Source of the DNA: Ferrimonas sediminum
Lineage (GTDB): Bacteria; Pseudomonadota; Gammaproteobacteria; Enterobacterales; Shewanellaceae
Direction: 5' to 3'
NCBI RefSeq assembly: GCF_900100175.1
Contig: NZ_FNEM01000013.1
Span: forward strand, 54,630 to 118,629
Length of the DNA stretch: 64,000 bases
The notes beneath the pieces were generated by a model. That model did no database searches and was not told where the DNA came from. It saw only the letters and a program-made list of their open reading frames with translations. Below are positions 44,570 to 52,818 of the stretch, piece after piece; position 1 is the stretch's first letter; every line of letters begins with the position of its first letter. The translations under genes were made by a program, and so were the position numbers.

Positions 44570-45436
44570 ATGACTCAATCGACACACGCCGTCTTGCAGG
44601 GACGGGGATTGCAACGGGCCTTTGGTGCCCGTCAGGCGGTCGCCGACATCAGTTTCGAGCTTAAGGCCGGTGAGATCTGTGCCTTTCTTGGCCCCAATGG
44701 CGCTGGAAAAACCACCCTGATCAAGATGCTGACCGGCCTGCTGAGCCCCGATGCCGGTGAGATCCATTATCAGGGCGAAGCCTATCACCCCAATCGACTG
44801 GCGTTGAAAAAGCTGATTGGCCTGGTGCCTCAGCACAACAACATCGACCGGGAGCTGACACCGGAAGAGAACTTACGGGTGCACGGGCTGTTGTATCAGA
44901 TGCGCGGCGCGGAATTGGCACAAGCCATCGAGGACAGCCTGGTGTTTGCGGGGCTGGAGGAGCACCGGACCACGCCGGCGGAAAAGCTGTCCGGGGGCAT
45001 GAAGCGGCGCCTGGTGATCGCCCGGGCGCTGATGCACAAACCCAAAATTCTGTTTCTCGATGAGCCAACGGTGGGGCTGGACCCCCACAGCCGCCGCATC
45101 ATGTGGTCCTTCCTCGGCAAAATCAATCAGCAGCAGGGCTGCACCATCTTTCTGACCACCCACTACCTCGAAGAGGCGGAGCGACTGGCGTCGCGGGTGG
45201 TGTTTATCGAGCGGGGCCGGATCATTGCCGACGGCAGCTGCCAGTCGTTAAAACAAGCATTAGGAGCCTATGTGGTTGAGACCGGAACCGTAACGCCGCA
45301 ACAGGAGTTTTTTGATAGCCGGGCACAGGCGTTGGCCAGATTGGCCCAGATCGAGGAGACGGCGGTGATTCGGGAAACCAGCCTGGAAGACGCGTTTTTG
45401 CAGATGACCGGAACCAGGTTGGTGAATCATGGCTAA
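44570..45436 (+). CDS. ABC-2 type exporter, ATP-binding protein
   Basis: 288 aa. Walker A FLGPNGAGKTTLIKML, Q-loop LVPQHNNID, signature LSGGMKRRL, Walker B ILFLDEPTVGLDPHS, H-loop TTHYLEE. Most like NodI/CcmA/DrrA exporters, distinct from the BtuD/FecE-type ATPase at 47118. The C-terminal 60 residues (ETAVIRETSLEDAFLQMTG) are the usual drug-exporter extension. It overlaps the permease gene by 8 nt. Cargo unknown; the riboswitch context suggests a corrinoid or tetrapyrrole precursor. Confidence 0.88.
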   Translation: MTQSTHAVLQGRGLQRAFGARQAVADISFELKAGEICAFLGPNGAGKTTLIKMLTGLLSPDAGEIHYQGEAYHPNRLALKKLIGLVPQHNNIDRELTPEENLRVHGLLYQMRGAELAQAIEDSLVFAGLEEHRTTPAEKLSGGMKRRLVIARALMHKPKILFLDEPTVGLDPHSRRIMWSFLGKINQQQGCTIFLTTHYLEEAERLASRVVFIERGRIIADGSCQSLKQALGAYVVETGTVTPQQEFFDSRAQALARLAQIEETAVIRETSLEDAFLQMTGTRLVNHG

Positions 45437-46178
45437 CGCGCCCTTTAGCACCGTCACCGGCATCTACTACCGCGAGACCCTGGTATTGAGAAAGAAATTG
45501 CTGCGGGTGGTGCTGGCGGCCGCAGTGCCGCCGTTTCTGTATTTGATGGCCTTCGGTTTTGGGGTCGGTCAGGACGCCCAGGTCAACGGCGTCGATTACC
45601 TGACCTTCCTGCTGCCGGGGTTGCTGGCCATGGCCAGCATGAATCAGAGCTACAACATCGCCACCGAGATCAACATCAGTCGTTTCTACCTGAAGATCTT
45701 TGAGGAGTTTCTGCTGGCACCCAATCAGCGTTGGCAGGTCGTCGCCGGAGAGGTGATGTACGGCATGACCCGCGGGCTGATCCCGGTGGCGATCATCGCC
45801 CTGTATGCCGCCTTGTGCGGCGTGGGACTCAGCTTCGGTCCTTCGCTGTGGCTGGTGTTGCCCCTGCACCTGATGGCGTTTTCATTGATTGGCTTTATCG
45901 TGGCGCTGAAGATGAAAAACCACCGGGATCAGGCTTCGATGAACGCCTTTGTGATCACACCGATGATGTTTCTCTCCGGTACGTTTTTCCCGGTGGATCA
46001 GATGCCCTGGCTGATCCAGGTGGTGGCGATGGCCTCACCGCTGACCTACAGCGCCGAATTGCTGAGGTCGGCTTTGCTCGGTCAGCCTCTGAGTGAGGTT
46101 GCCCTGATGATGATGGCTGCCCTGAACCTGCTGTTGCTGGCACTGGCGCTGCGCACCCTGAACAGGCTGGAACCATGA
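45429..46178 (+). CDS. ABC-2 type exporter, permease
   Basis: 249 aa with six helices. LVLRKKLLRVVLAAAVPPFLYLMAFGFGVG, MNQSYNIATEINISRFYLK and MFLSGTFFPVDQMPWLI are ABC-2 permease signatures (NodJ/DrrB-like). It pairs with the preceding ATPase to form an exporter. Overlaps the next permease by 4 nt. Confidence 0.87.
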   Translation: MANAPFSTVTGIYYRETLVLRKKLLRVVLAAAVPPFLYLMAFGFGVGQDAQVNGVDYLTFLLPGLLAMASMNQSYNIATEINISRFYLKIFEEFLLAPNQRWQVVAGEVMYGMTRGLIPVAIIALYAALCGVGLSFGPSLWLVLPLHLMAFSLIGFIVALKMKNHRDQASMNAFVITPMMFLSGTFFPVDQMPWLIQVVAMASPLTYSAELLRSALLGQPLSEVALMMMAALNLLLLALALRTLNRLEP

Positions 46179-47125
46179 GGGGGCTGGCCATAATTGTGCT
46201 GATGCTGGCGGGGGCGGTGGCGATGCTGGCAGGCCCGCAATGGCTGGATCCGCTGTCGTTGTCGCCGCTGCAGCGGGATATTCTGCTGGAGCTGAGGCTG
46301 CCCAGAGTGCTGTTTGCGGCACTGATTGGCGCCATGCTCGGGCTCAGCGGCAGCGTCTACCAGTTGACCCTGAAGAACCCTCTGGCGGACAGCTTCACCA
46401 CCGGGGCGGCGTCGTCGTCGGCGCTTGGAGCGGTGCTGGCCATCGCTCTGGGGGTGCCCGGCTATTGGGTGTCGGTGTGCGCCTTTGCCACCGGCATGGC
46501 CGGCCTGGTGCTGGTCTACCGCATGTCACAGCATCGGGGCCGCATCAATCCGGTGACCATGATTCTGGCCGGGGTGGTGATGAACATCATCGCCTCGGCA
46601 GTGATCAGCTTTGCCAAGTACTACTTCGAAGACTCCCTCAATGCCATTGTCTACTGGCTGATGGGGGGCATCTTCCTGGTCAGCTGGGATCGCCTGGCCC
46701 TGTGCGCAGGGTTGCTGGCGCTGACCTATCTATTTTTAAGCCGCCGGGCGGTGGCACTGAACCTGTTGGCCCTGGATGAAGCCTCGGCCCAGAGCCTGGG
46801 GGTCAATGTGCAGCGACTGCGGGCCAGTGCCTTTGTGCTGTCGACCCTGTTGGTGGCGGTCGCGGTGAGCTTTTCCGGCATCATCGGCTTTGTGGGCCTG
46901 ATTGTGCCCCATGTGGCCCGAAGTCTGTTTGGCAGTGACATGAACAATAACCTGTTCTATTCCGCCGTGATGGGCAGTGGTCTGTTGGTGGTCTCCGATG
47001 CGGTTTCCCGTGTGGTGATCCCCGGCGGGGCGGAGTTGCCGGTGGGCATCATCACCGCCGTGGTTGGTGGCGGGTTCTTCTTTTATTTGCTGCACACTCG
47101 CAGAGGAAGTTTGTGGAATGGCTGA
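46175..47125 (+). CDS. FecCD-type metallophore/corrinoid importer permease
   Basis: 316 aa. LRLPRVLFAALIGAMLGLSG, KNPLADSFTTGAASSSALG and GFVGLIVPHVARSLF are FecCD signatures. It is a second BtuC-like permease, diverged from that at 23204. It precedes its own ATPase and binding protein, so a full importer is present under riboswitch 2. Substrate probably a corrinoid, tetrapyrrole or cobalt/iron complex. Confidence 0.87.
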   Translation: MRGLAIIVLMLAGAVAMLAGPQWLDPLSLSPLQRDILLELRLPRVLFAALIGAMLGLSGSVYQLTLKNPLADSFTTGAASSSALGAVLAIALGVPGYWVSVCAFATGMAGLVLVYRMSQHRGRINPVTMILAGVVMNIIASAVISFAKYYFEDSLNAIVYWLMGGIFLVSWDRLALCAGLLALTYLFLSRRAVALNLLALDEASAQSLGVNVQRLRASAFVLSTLLVAVAVSFSGIIGFVGLIVPHVARSLFGSDMNNNLFYSAVMGSGLLVVSDAVSRVVIPGGAELPVGIITAVVGGGFFFYLLHTRRGSLWNG

Positions 47126-47855
47126 GATACGAGTGGATCTGTTGGTCTACAGGCGAGACCAGTTCTCTCTCGAGGTCGATGAGTTGGTCATCCGCCCCGG
47201 TGAAAAGGTGGCGTTGATGGGTGAAAACGGCTGCGGCAAGAGCACGCTGCTGGGGCTGCTCAGCGGGCTGTTAACGCCACAGAGCGGCACCATTGAGTAC
47301 GGCGGTCGTCCCCTGGCTCAGTTGGGGTTCCCGCAGCGGTCAACGTTGTTCTCCCTGTTGTCGCAATCTTCCGACATCGCCTTTCCTTTTACCGTGGCCG
47401 AGGTGGCCTTGATGGGGCGCTTTGCCCACCTGAAAGGGGGCCAGTACAGCGACGAGGACCGGCGTCAGACCCGGGAACTGCTGGCCTTGCTGGATGTACT
47501 GCGATACCAGGACCGCGGCTATGGCGAGTTGTCCGGTGGCGAGCAGCGACGGGTGATGATGGCCCGAGTGCTGAATCAGGCCACCCCCATCGTCTATCTG
47601 GATGAGCCGAACTCCAGCCTGGATGTGCGGCATACGCTGCAGATCTTCAGTCATCTGGCGCAACTGGAGGCGACGGTAGTGACCTCGGTGCATGACATCA
47701 ATCTGGCCCATCGTCATTTTGATCGTTTTCTGTTTTTTAAGGCGGGACGGTTGCTGCATGACGTACCGCGTCGCGATGTGACCCCGCAACTGTTGTCTGA
47801 GGTTTATGATGTTTCGGTCTCTTTGGGTACTGATAGTTTTAGTTTTCGCTGCTGA
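47118..47855 (+). CDS. FecE/BtuD-type importer ATP-binding protein
   Basis: 245 aa from ATG 47118 (the frame is open further upstream). Walker A LMGENGCGKSTLL, signature LSGGEQRRV, Walker B IVYLDEPNSSLD (Asn in place of the usual Thr) and the H-loop SVHDINLAH. ATPase partner of the permease at 46175, overlapping it by 8 nt and the binding protein by about 50 nt. Confidence 0.88.
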   Translation: MAEIRVDLLVYRRDQFSLEVDELVIRPGEKVALMGENGCGKSTLLGLLSGLLTPQSGTIEYGGRPLAQLGFPQRSTLFSLLSQSSDIAFPFTVAEVALMGRFAHLKGGQYSDEDRRQTRELLALLDVLRYQDRGYGELSGGEQRRVMMARVLNQATPIVYLDEPNSSLDVRHTLQIFSHLAQLEATVVTSVHDINLAHRHFDRFLFFKAGRLLHDVPRRDVTPQLLSEVYDVSVSLGTDSFSFRC

Positions 47856-48597
47856 GGCCGCGGCCTACGACAGGGTGGTGCTGCTGGCGCCGGCGGCCGG
47901 GGATCTGTTTCAGCGACTGGGCCAGGCGCACAAGGTGGTGGGGGTGACCCGCTCCAATGAGGACTTTCCTGACGCGCTGCGGCTGGGCAGTCACATTAAG
48001 CCCAACCTGGAGCTGATCAAGTCCCTGGATCCGGATCTGATTGTGGTGGCCAGTGAGCGCTTTTTCAGCGCGGAAATGGCCCGGCTGGTGGGCGCCGATG
48101 TGTTTTGGTACCAGCCGGTGACGTTAGACGGGGTGTTGACCGAGTTGGCCCGTTTGGGCACGGCGCTGGACTGCCGTCGTCGCGCCAATGCGGTGGCCGC
48201 CGAACTGCAACAGCTGCGACAGCAGATCAAGCCGGTATCCGCCAGGCCCAGAGTGGTCTATGAGGTCACTGAAATGCCTCTGACCGTGGCCGGAAAGGGC
48301 AACATCGCTGCCGACATAGTCGCGGCCGCCGGCGGTCAGCTGGTGACCCCGTCCAGTCGCAAGTTGGTGAAATTCAGTATCGAGGGGGTACTGATGAGCC
48401 AGCCGGATTACTACCTGTACCAGCAGGGGCCGATGAACCCGTCGCCGACGCCGCCGCTGCGCCGGTCCCATTATCGTCACCTTAACGCCACGGCGCTGAA
48501 AGTCGACCAGCTGCGGTTTTCCCGCGCCAATGGCCACTCGTTTTCTGTGGCCCTGGATCTGAACCAGGTCTTTTTGCACCAAGGAGATAACCTTTGA
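47806..48597 (+). CDS. Periplasmic metallophore/corrinoid-binding protein
   Basis: 263 aa. Signal peptide MMFRSLWVLIVLVFAAEAAA. Type III periplasmic-binding fold shown by VVLLAPAAGDLFQRLGQAHKVVG, LELIKSLDPDLIVVASERFF and VAGKGNIAADIVAAAGG. BtuF/FhuD-like. Its start overlaps the ATPase gene by 50 nt. Last gene of the cbiK operon. Confidence 0.8.
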   Translation: MMFRSLWVLIVLVFAAEAAAYDRVVLLAPAAGDLFQRLGQAHKVVGVTRSNEDFPDALRLGSHIKPNLELIKSLDPDLIVVASERFFSAEMARLVGADVFWYQPVTLDGVLTELARLGTALDCRRRANAVAAELQQLRQQIKPVSARPRVVYEVTEMPLTVAGKGNIAADIVAAAGGQLVTPSSRKLVKFSIEGVLMSQPDYYLYQQGPMNPSPTPPLRRSHYRHLNATALKVDQLRFSRANGHSFSVALDLNQVFLHQGDNL

Positions 48598-48657
48598 TTT
48601 AAAAGGTATTTAAGTGAAGTGGCGGACACAGGTCACATTGATGATCAGTGCCCAGAA

Positions 48658-48710
48658 TCACTTCAACTTTCCACAGTGTTTCTGGCCTAAGCAGCCTCTA
48701 CACTGATTCC
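48658..48710 (+). promoter_or_regulatory. Promoter of riboswitch 3, with conserved upstream block
   Basis: The same 25-bp block as at 43150 lies at 48658-48682, with TACACT (48699-48704) as -10 at the same 40-nt spacing from the block. The predicted start (48711) falls on the first base of P1. Confidence 0.65.
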
Positions 48711-48907
48711 AGGTTAAGGCGCCTCATATCGAGGGGCCCGTTGGCGGCATAGCCGTCTTGGGGCCGGGGAACCGGATGTAAATTCCGGGCTGTACCCGCA
48801 ACTGTAACCGTTTGTGCCTGACAGGCAGGGTCGCTTCCATTACCACTGGCAAATGCCGGGAAGGGGAAGCCGGCCGAAAACGGGAGCCAGGATACCCACC
48901 TTAACCT
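48711..48907 (+). promoter_or_regulatory. Cobalamin riboswitch 3 (cbiD operon leader)
   Basis: P1 is AGGTTAAGG (48711-48719) with CCTTAACCT (48899-48907). It contains GGGGAACCGGATGTAAATTC, CCCGCAACTGTAACCG, CCACTGGCAAATGCCGGGAA and a slightly variant B12 box AGCCAGGATACCCACC. It should control the whole corrin-ring operon. Confidence 0.94.
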
Positions 48908-48993
48908 CCAGATGCTGAACACCGGGCGGGCCTACCCGGTAGTAGTGCACAGTCATTGCTCCCGCCCGTCGTGTATCAGCTTCCTGTAACTGT

Positions 48994-50163
48994 ATGGATG
49001 CCGATGTGACAGACCCGAAATCCCCGAATACCCGTGGCGCCGCCGACACCGGCGTTACCCGGATCAAACGCAGTCGTCATCGAGGCGAGCTGCGAACAGG
49101 CTACACCACCGGCGCTTGTGCCACCGCGGCGGCCCTGGCGGCACTGCAAACCGTGCTGACCGGCAACCAGCCTGACTCGGTGGTGATCACCCTGCCCATT
49201 GGCGAGCAGGTTGAGTTTGCGGTGTTGGCCCGGCCTGCCGAAGAGGGTGAAGCCTGCTGCTCAGTGATTAAAGATGCCGGAGACGATCCCGACTGCACCC
49301 ATGGCGCTGCCATTACCGTGACTCTGGCTTTAATGGCTGCGCCAGGAATCGCGTTTGCGGCGGGCGAAGGGGTAGCCACCGTCACTCTGCCCGGACTGGA
49401 GCTGGCGGTGGGCGAACCGGCGATCAACCCGGTGCCGCGAAAGATGATGCGAGAACACCTGCTGCCGCTGCTACAGCGCTATGGTCACGCCGGGGCGAGG
49501 GTGACGGTGTCGATTCCCGGCGGCGAACAGCTGGCAGAGCAAACCATCGGCCGTCGCCTGGGACTGATTGGCGGCCTGTCCATTTTGGGTACCCGCGGTA
49601 CCGTGCATCCCTATTCCACGTCGGCGTATGCCGCGTCGGTGCGCCAGAGCATCGAGGTCGCCCGCGCCCAGGGCCAGCGCCAGGTGGTACTGACCACCGG
49701 TAGCCGCACCGAAAAGGCCGCCATGTTGGTGCATGCCAATCTACCGGAATGCGGTTTCATCCAGGTGGGGGATTTCAGTGGTGTCGCCCTTAGGGCGTCG
49801 GCCCGGCAAGCCATGGCCCAGGTGGAGCTGGTCACCATGATCGGCAAGCTGTGCAAGATCGTCGGTGGCACCCTGATGACCCATGTGACCGGGCGGCCGA
49901 TTAACTATTCTCTGCTGGCCGAACTGGCCCGCGAATTTACTGACGATGGCGAGTTGCTGGACCAGATTCGATCCGCCAATACCGGGCGACACCTGCTGGA
50001 TCTCGGCCGCCAACGATTACCGAATGCCTACTGGCAGCTTCTTTGTACCGAGGCGGCGCGCCATTGCGCCGGCTACGCCCATCATTCCTTTTCTGTGGTT
50101 GTGCGGCTGGTGGACTTTGACGGTTCCACTCTGGCCTGTGGTCACTATGGAGACAACTTATGA
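48994..50163 (+). CDS. cbiD: Cobalt-precorrin-5B C1-methyltransferase
   Basis: 389 aa. LRTGYTTGACATAAALAAL near residue 34 and IKDAGDDPDCTHGA are CbiD hallmarks, as are NPVPRKMM and FIQVGDFSG. It methylates C1 and releases the C1 side chain product during ring contraction. The first gene of the corrin operon; overlaps cbiC by 4 nt. Confidence 0.94.
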   Translation: MDADVTDPKSPNTRGAADTGVTRIKRSRHRGELRTGYTTGACATAAALAALQTVLTGNQPDSVVITLPIGEQVEFAVLARPAEEGEACCSVIKDAGDDPDCTHGAAITVTLALMAAPGIAFAAGEGVATVTLPGLELAVGEPAINPVPRKMMREHLLPLLQRYGHAGARVTVSIPGGEQLAEQTIGRRLGLIGGLSILGTRGTVHPYSTSAYAASVRQSIEVARAQGQRQVVLTTGSRTEKAAMLVHANLPECGFIQVGDFSGVALRASARQAMAQVELVTMIGKLCKIVGGTLMTHVTGRPINYSLLAELAREFTDDGELLDQIRSANTGRHLLDLGRQRLPNAYWQLLCTEAARHCAGYAHHSFSVVVRLVDFDGSTLACGHYGDNL

Positions 50164-50816
50164 ACCCCATGTCCCAATTGACGGCCCAAGGGCGTCAGAT
50201 TGAAACCGATTCTTTTGCCATCATCGATCGGGAGATCGAACTTCATCATGGCGGGCACCTGTTCAGTGACCAGCAGTGGCCGGTGGTGCGCCGGGCAATT
50301 CATACCAGCGGCGATTTTGAGTTTGCCCGCTTGTTTCGCTTTAGCCCGTCGGCGGTGGAGGCCGGCATTGAGGCATTGAGGCGCGGTGCGCCCATCGTCT
50401 CGGACGTGACCATGATCACCGCTGGCCTCAGCGCCAGCCGCTGCCAGCAGTTTGGTGTGCAGGGCCACTGTTTCATCAGTGACCCACAGGTGATCGAGCG
50501 CGCCAAGGCCTCCGGCATTACCCGTGCCATTGAATCGATGCGCCTGGCCCGGGATAAGGGGCTGCTGGACGGGGCCATCGTCGCCATCGGCAATGCGCCG
50601 ACGGCGCTGTTTGAGGTATTGAGAATGGTGGAAGCCGGAGAGGCGATGCCGGCGCTGATCATCGGCATTCCGGTGGGATTTGTCCGCGCCGATGAGTCCA
50701 AAACCCAGTTGGCCGGCCAGGCCCGGGTGCCCTTTATCAGCTCTTTGGGCCGCAAAGGCGGCAGTCCGTTGGTGGTCTCCAGTGTGCACGCACTGATGGT
50801 GGAGGCGGCCAAATGA
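50160..50816 (+). CDS. cbiC: Cobalt-precorrin-8 methylmutase
   Basis: 218 aa. RRAIHTSGDFEFA contains the catalytic His, and IVSDVTMITAGL, AIVAIGNAPTALFEVL and IGIPVGFVRADESK are the family blocks. It moves the C11 methyl to C12. Overlaps cbiE/T by 4 nt. Confidence 0.94.
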   Translation: MNPMSQLTAQGRQIETDSFAIIDREIELHHGGHLFSDQQWPVVRRAIHTSGDFEFARLFRFSPSAVEAGIEALRRGAPIVSDVTMITAGLSASRCQQFGVQGHCFISDPQVIERAKASGITRAIESMRLARDKGLLDGAIVAIGNAPTALFEVLRMVEAGEAMPALIIGIPVGFVRADESKTQLAGQARVPFISSLGRKGGSPLVVSSVHALMVEAAK

Positions 50817-52069
50817 CCGGTCGGATTCGTCTTATCGGCATTGGCGACGATGGCTGCCTGAGCCTCACCAGCCGGGCCATCAATGCCATCGCCGAAGCCG
50901 AAGTGCTTGCCGGAAGTCCCCGCCATCTTGCCTTCTTTCCGCAGTTTCAGGGACAAACGCTTACCCTGACTACGCCGTTGGAGGGGTATCTGGAGGCGGT
51001 ATTTGCCGCCGCCGGGGAGCAGGAAGTGTGCGTGCTGGCCTCCGGGGATCCGCTGCTGTACGGCATCGGTACCCGTCTGCATGCCTATGCCGAGGCTCTG
51101 CCAACGCCACCAGAACTGGAGTGCATTCCCTCACTGAGTTCGGTGCAGCTGGCCTGTGCCCAGTTGGGCTGGACCGCGCAGGAGACCCAACTGCTGTCGG
51201 TACACGGCCGGCCTCTGGACGGGGTGGTGGCGCAATTGCAGCAGGGGCAGCAGTTTGCCCTGTTGACCGACAGCGACAACACCCCCACAGCCATCGCACA
51301 GCACCTGCTCAATTTTGATGAGGGTCATTGGCAACTGCATCTGTGCGAAGCCATGGGCGGCCCGGCGCAGCGGGTGCGCCCTTTCAGCGTGGCCGAACTG
51401 GCCCGTGGTGATGCCGGTGACACGGCGCCGCTGAACCTGCTGCTGCTCAGGCGCACCGATCCGGCCCGCTGGGGCGGCCTGGGGCTGCACAGCCAGGACG
51501 AGGATTTTCTTAAACGCACCCCACAGCGGGGGCTGATCACCAAGGCACCGGTGCGGGCGGTGGCGGTGGCCAATCTGAACTTGCACGCCGATGCGGTGGT
51601 GTGGGACATCGGTGCCGGTTCCGGCTCGGTGGGCATCGAAGCCGCCAAGCTCGCCTGGAAAGGGCGCAGCTTTGCCATCGAGTGCAACCCGGAGTGTTTT
51701 TTTCAGCTGGAGGGCAATCGGTTGGCCCATCGAGTTGACCACCTAAGCCTAATTCGAGGGCGCGCACCCGAGGCGTTGGCACCGTTGCCGGCACCGGATG
51801 CGGTGTTTTGCGGCGGCAGTCGCGGCGAAATGGAGCCCATCATCGATGCGGTGATGGCCCGCCTGACACCCGGCGGCCGTTTTGTGTTGTCTGCGGTCAC
51901 CCTGGAGAGCGTGGCAGAGATTCACCGATTGTGTCAGAGCCGCCAGTTAGACCCGCGCATGCTGATGATCAACTGCGCCCAGAGCCGACCTCTGGCGCAC
52001 TACACCCGTTATCAGAGTGATAACCCTATCCATCTGTTTATTATCGAAAAGAAGGCAAAAAGCCAATGA
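50813..52069 (+). CDS. cbiET: Cobalt-precorrin-7 C5/C15-methyltransferase, CbiE-CbiT fusion
   Basis: 418 aa. Residues 1-210 are CbiE (tetrapyrrole methylase fold: IGIGDDGCLSLT, LASGDPLLYGIG). Residues about 220-418 are CbiT (Rossmann methyltransferase: VVWDIGAGSGSVGIEAAKLA, FCGGSRGEM). The same fusion is the CobL type of the aerobic pathway. It methylates C5 and C15 and decarboxylates the C12 acetate. Overlaps cbiL by 4 nt. Confidence 0.94.
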   Translation: MTGRIRLIGIGDDGCLSLTSRAINAIAEAEVLAGSPRHLAFFPQFQGQTLTLTTPLEGYLEAVFAAAGEQEVCVLASGDPLLYGIGTRLHAYAEALPTPPELECIPSLSSVQLACAQLGWTAQETQLLSVHGRPLDGVVAQLQQGQQFALLTDSDNTPTAIAQHLLNFDEGHWQLHLCEAMGGPAQRVRPFSVAELARGDAGDTAPLNLLLLRRTDPARWGGLGLHSQDEDFLKRTPQRGLITKAPVRAVAVANLNLHADAVVWDIGAGSGSVGIEAAKLAWKGRSFAIECNPECFFQLEGNRLAHRVDHLSLIRGRAPEALAPLPAPDAVFCGGSRGEMEPIIDAVMARLTPGGRFVLSAVTLESVAEIHRLCQSRQLDPRMLMINCAQSRPLAHYTRYQSDNPIHLFIIEKKAKSQ

Positions 52070-52818
52070 ATAAAATCGGAAAAATCTATGCCATTGGCGT
52101 TGGCCCCGGCGCAGGTGATTTGATGACACTGCGAAGCCTGAGACTGATGCAGTCACTGGATGTGATCGCCGTTCCTGAAAAGACCCAGGGGCAGGCCGAC
52201 TCCTTTGCCTGGGCCATTGCTCGACAGGAACTGGATCTGGCCGACATGAAAGGCGAGCCGCTGTACCTGTGGTTCCCCATGAGCCGGGATCCTGCCATTA
52301 CCGTGCCGGCCTGGGAGCAGGCGGCGGACGCGCTGGTGGCGAAGTTGCAGGCCGGTAAAGACGTCGGTTTTATCACCGAGGGCGACCCGTCGGTATTCAG
52401 TACCTGGGCCTACCTGCAGGAGGAGCTGGCAGAGCGGTTACCTGAGCTGGACGTTGAAGTGGTGCCGGCGGTCAGTTCGATCACCGCGGTACCGGCAGCG
52501 ACTACCATTCCATTGGCCGATGGCGAGGAGCGCTTCTGTGTGGTGCCGGCCACCTACGGCATTGCCATGTTGCCGACATTGATTGAGGAGTTTGACACCA
52601 TCATCCTGATCAAGGCCGGCCGTATGGTGCAGCCGCTGATCGAGATGCTCGAGCCCATGGGGCTGCTGCATTGTGCTACCTACGTCTCCCACGCCAGCGG
52701 CGCCAACCAACAGGTGTACACCGATCTGCGCCAGGTGCCGGATGAGCATCGCTACTTTGCCATGGTTCAGTTGTCTATCCGTCGCCGTAAAGGGGTGCTG
52801 CGCCGGGGCCAGTCATGA
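52066..52818 (+). CDS. cbiL: Cobalt-precorrin-2 C20-methyltransferase
   Basis: 250 aa tetrapyrrole methylase. AIGVGPGAGDLMTLRSL, ITEGDPSVFSTWAYL and VPAVSSITAVPAA are the SAM-site blocks. It gives cobalt-precorrin-3. Overlaps cbiG by 4 nt. Confidence 0.94.
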   Translation: MNKIGKIYAIGVGPGAGDLMTLRSLRLMQSLDVIAVPEKTQGQADSFAWAIARQELDLADMKGEPLYLWFPMSRDPAITVPAWEQAADALVAKLQAGKDVGFITEGDPSVFSTWAYLQEELAERLPELDVEVVPAVSSITAVPAATTIPLADGEERFCVVPATYGIAMLPTLIEEFDTIILIKAGRMVQPLIEMLEPMGLLHCATYVSHASGANQQVYTDLRQVPDEHRYFAMVQLSIRRRKGVLRRGQS

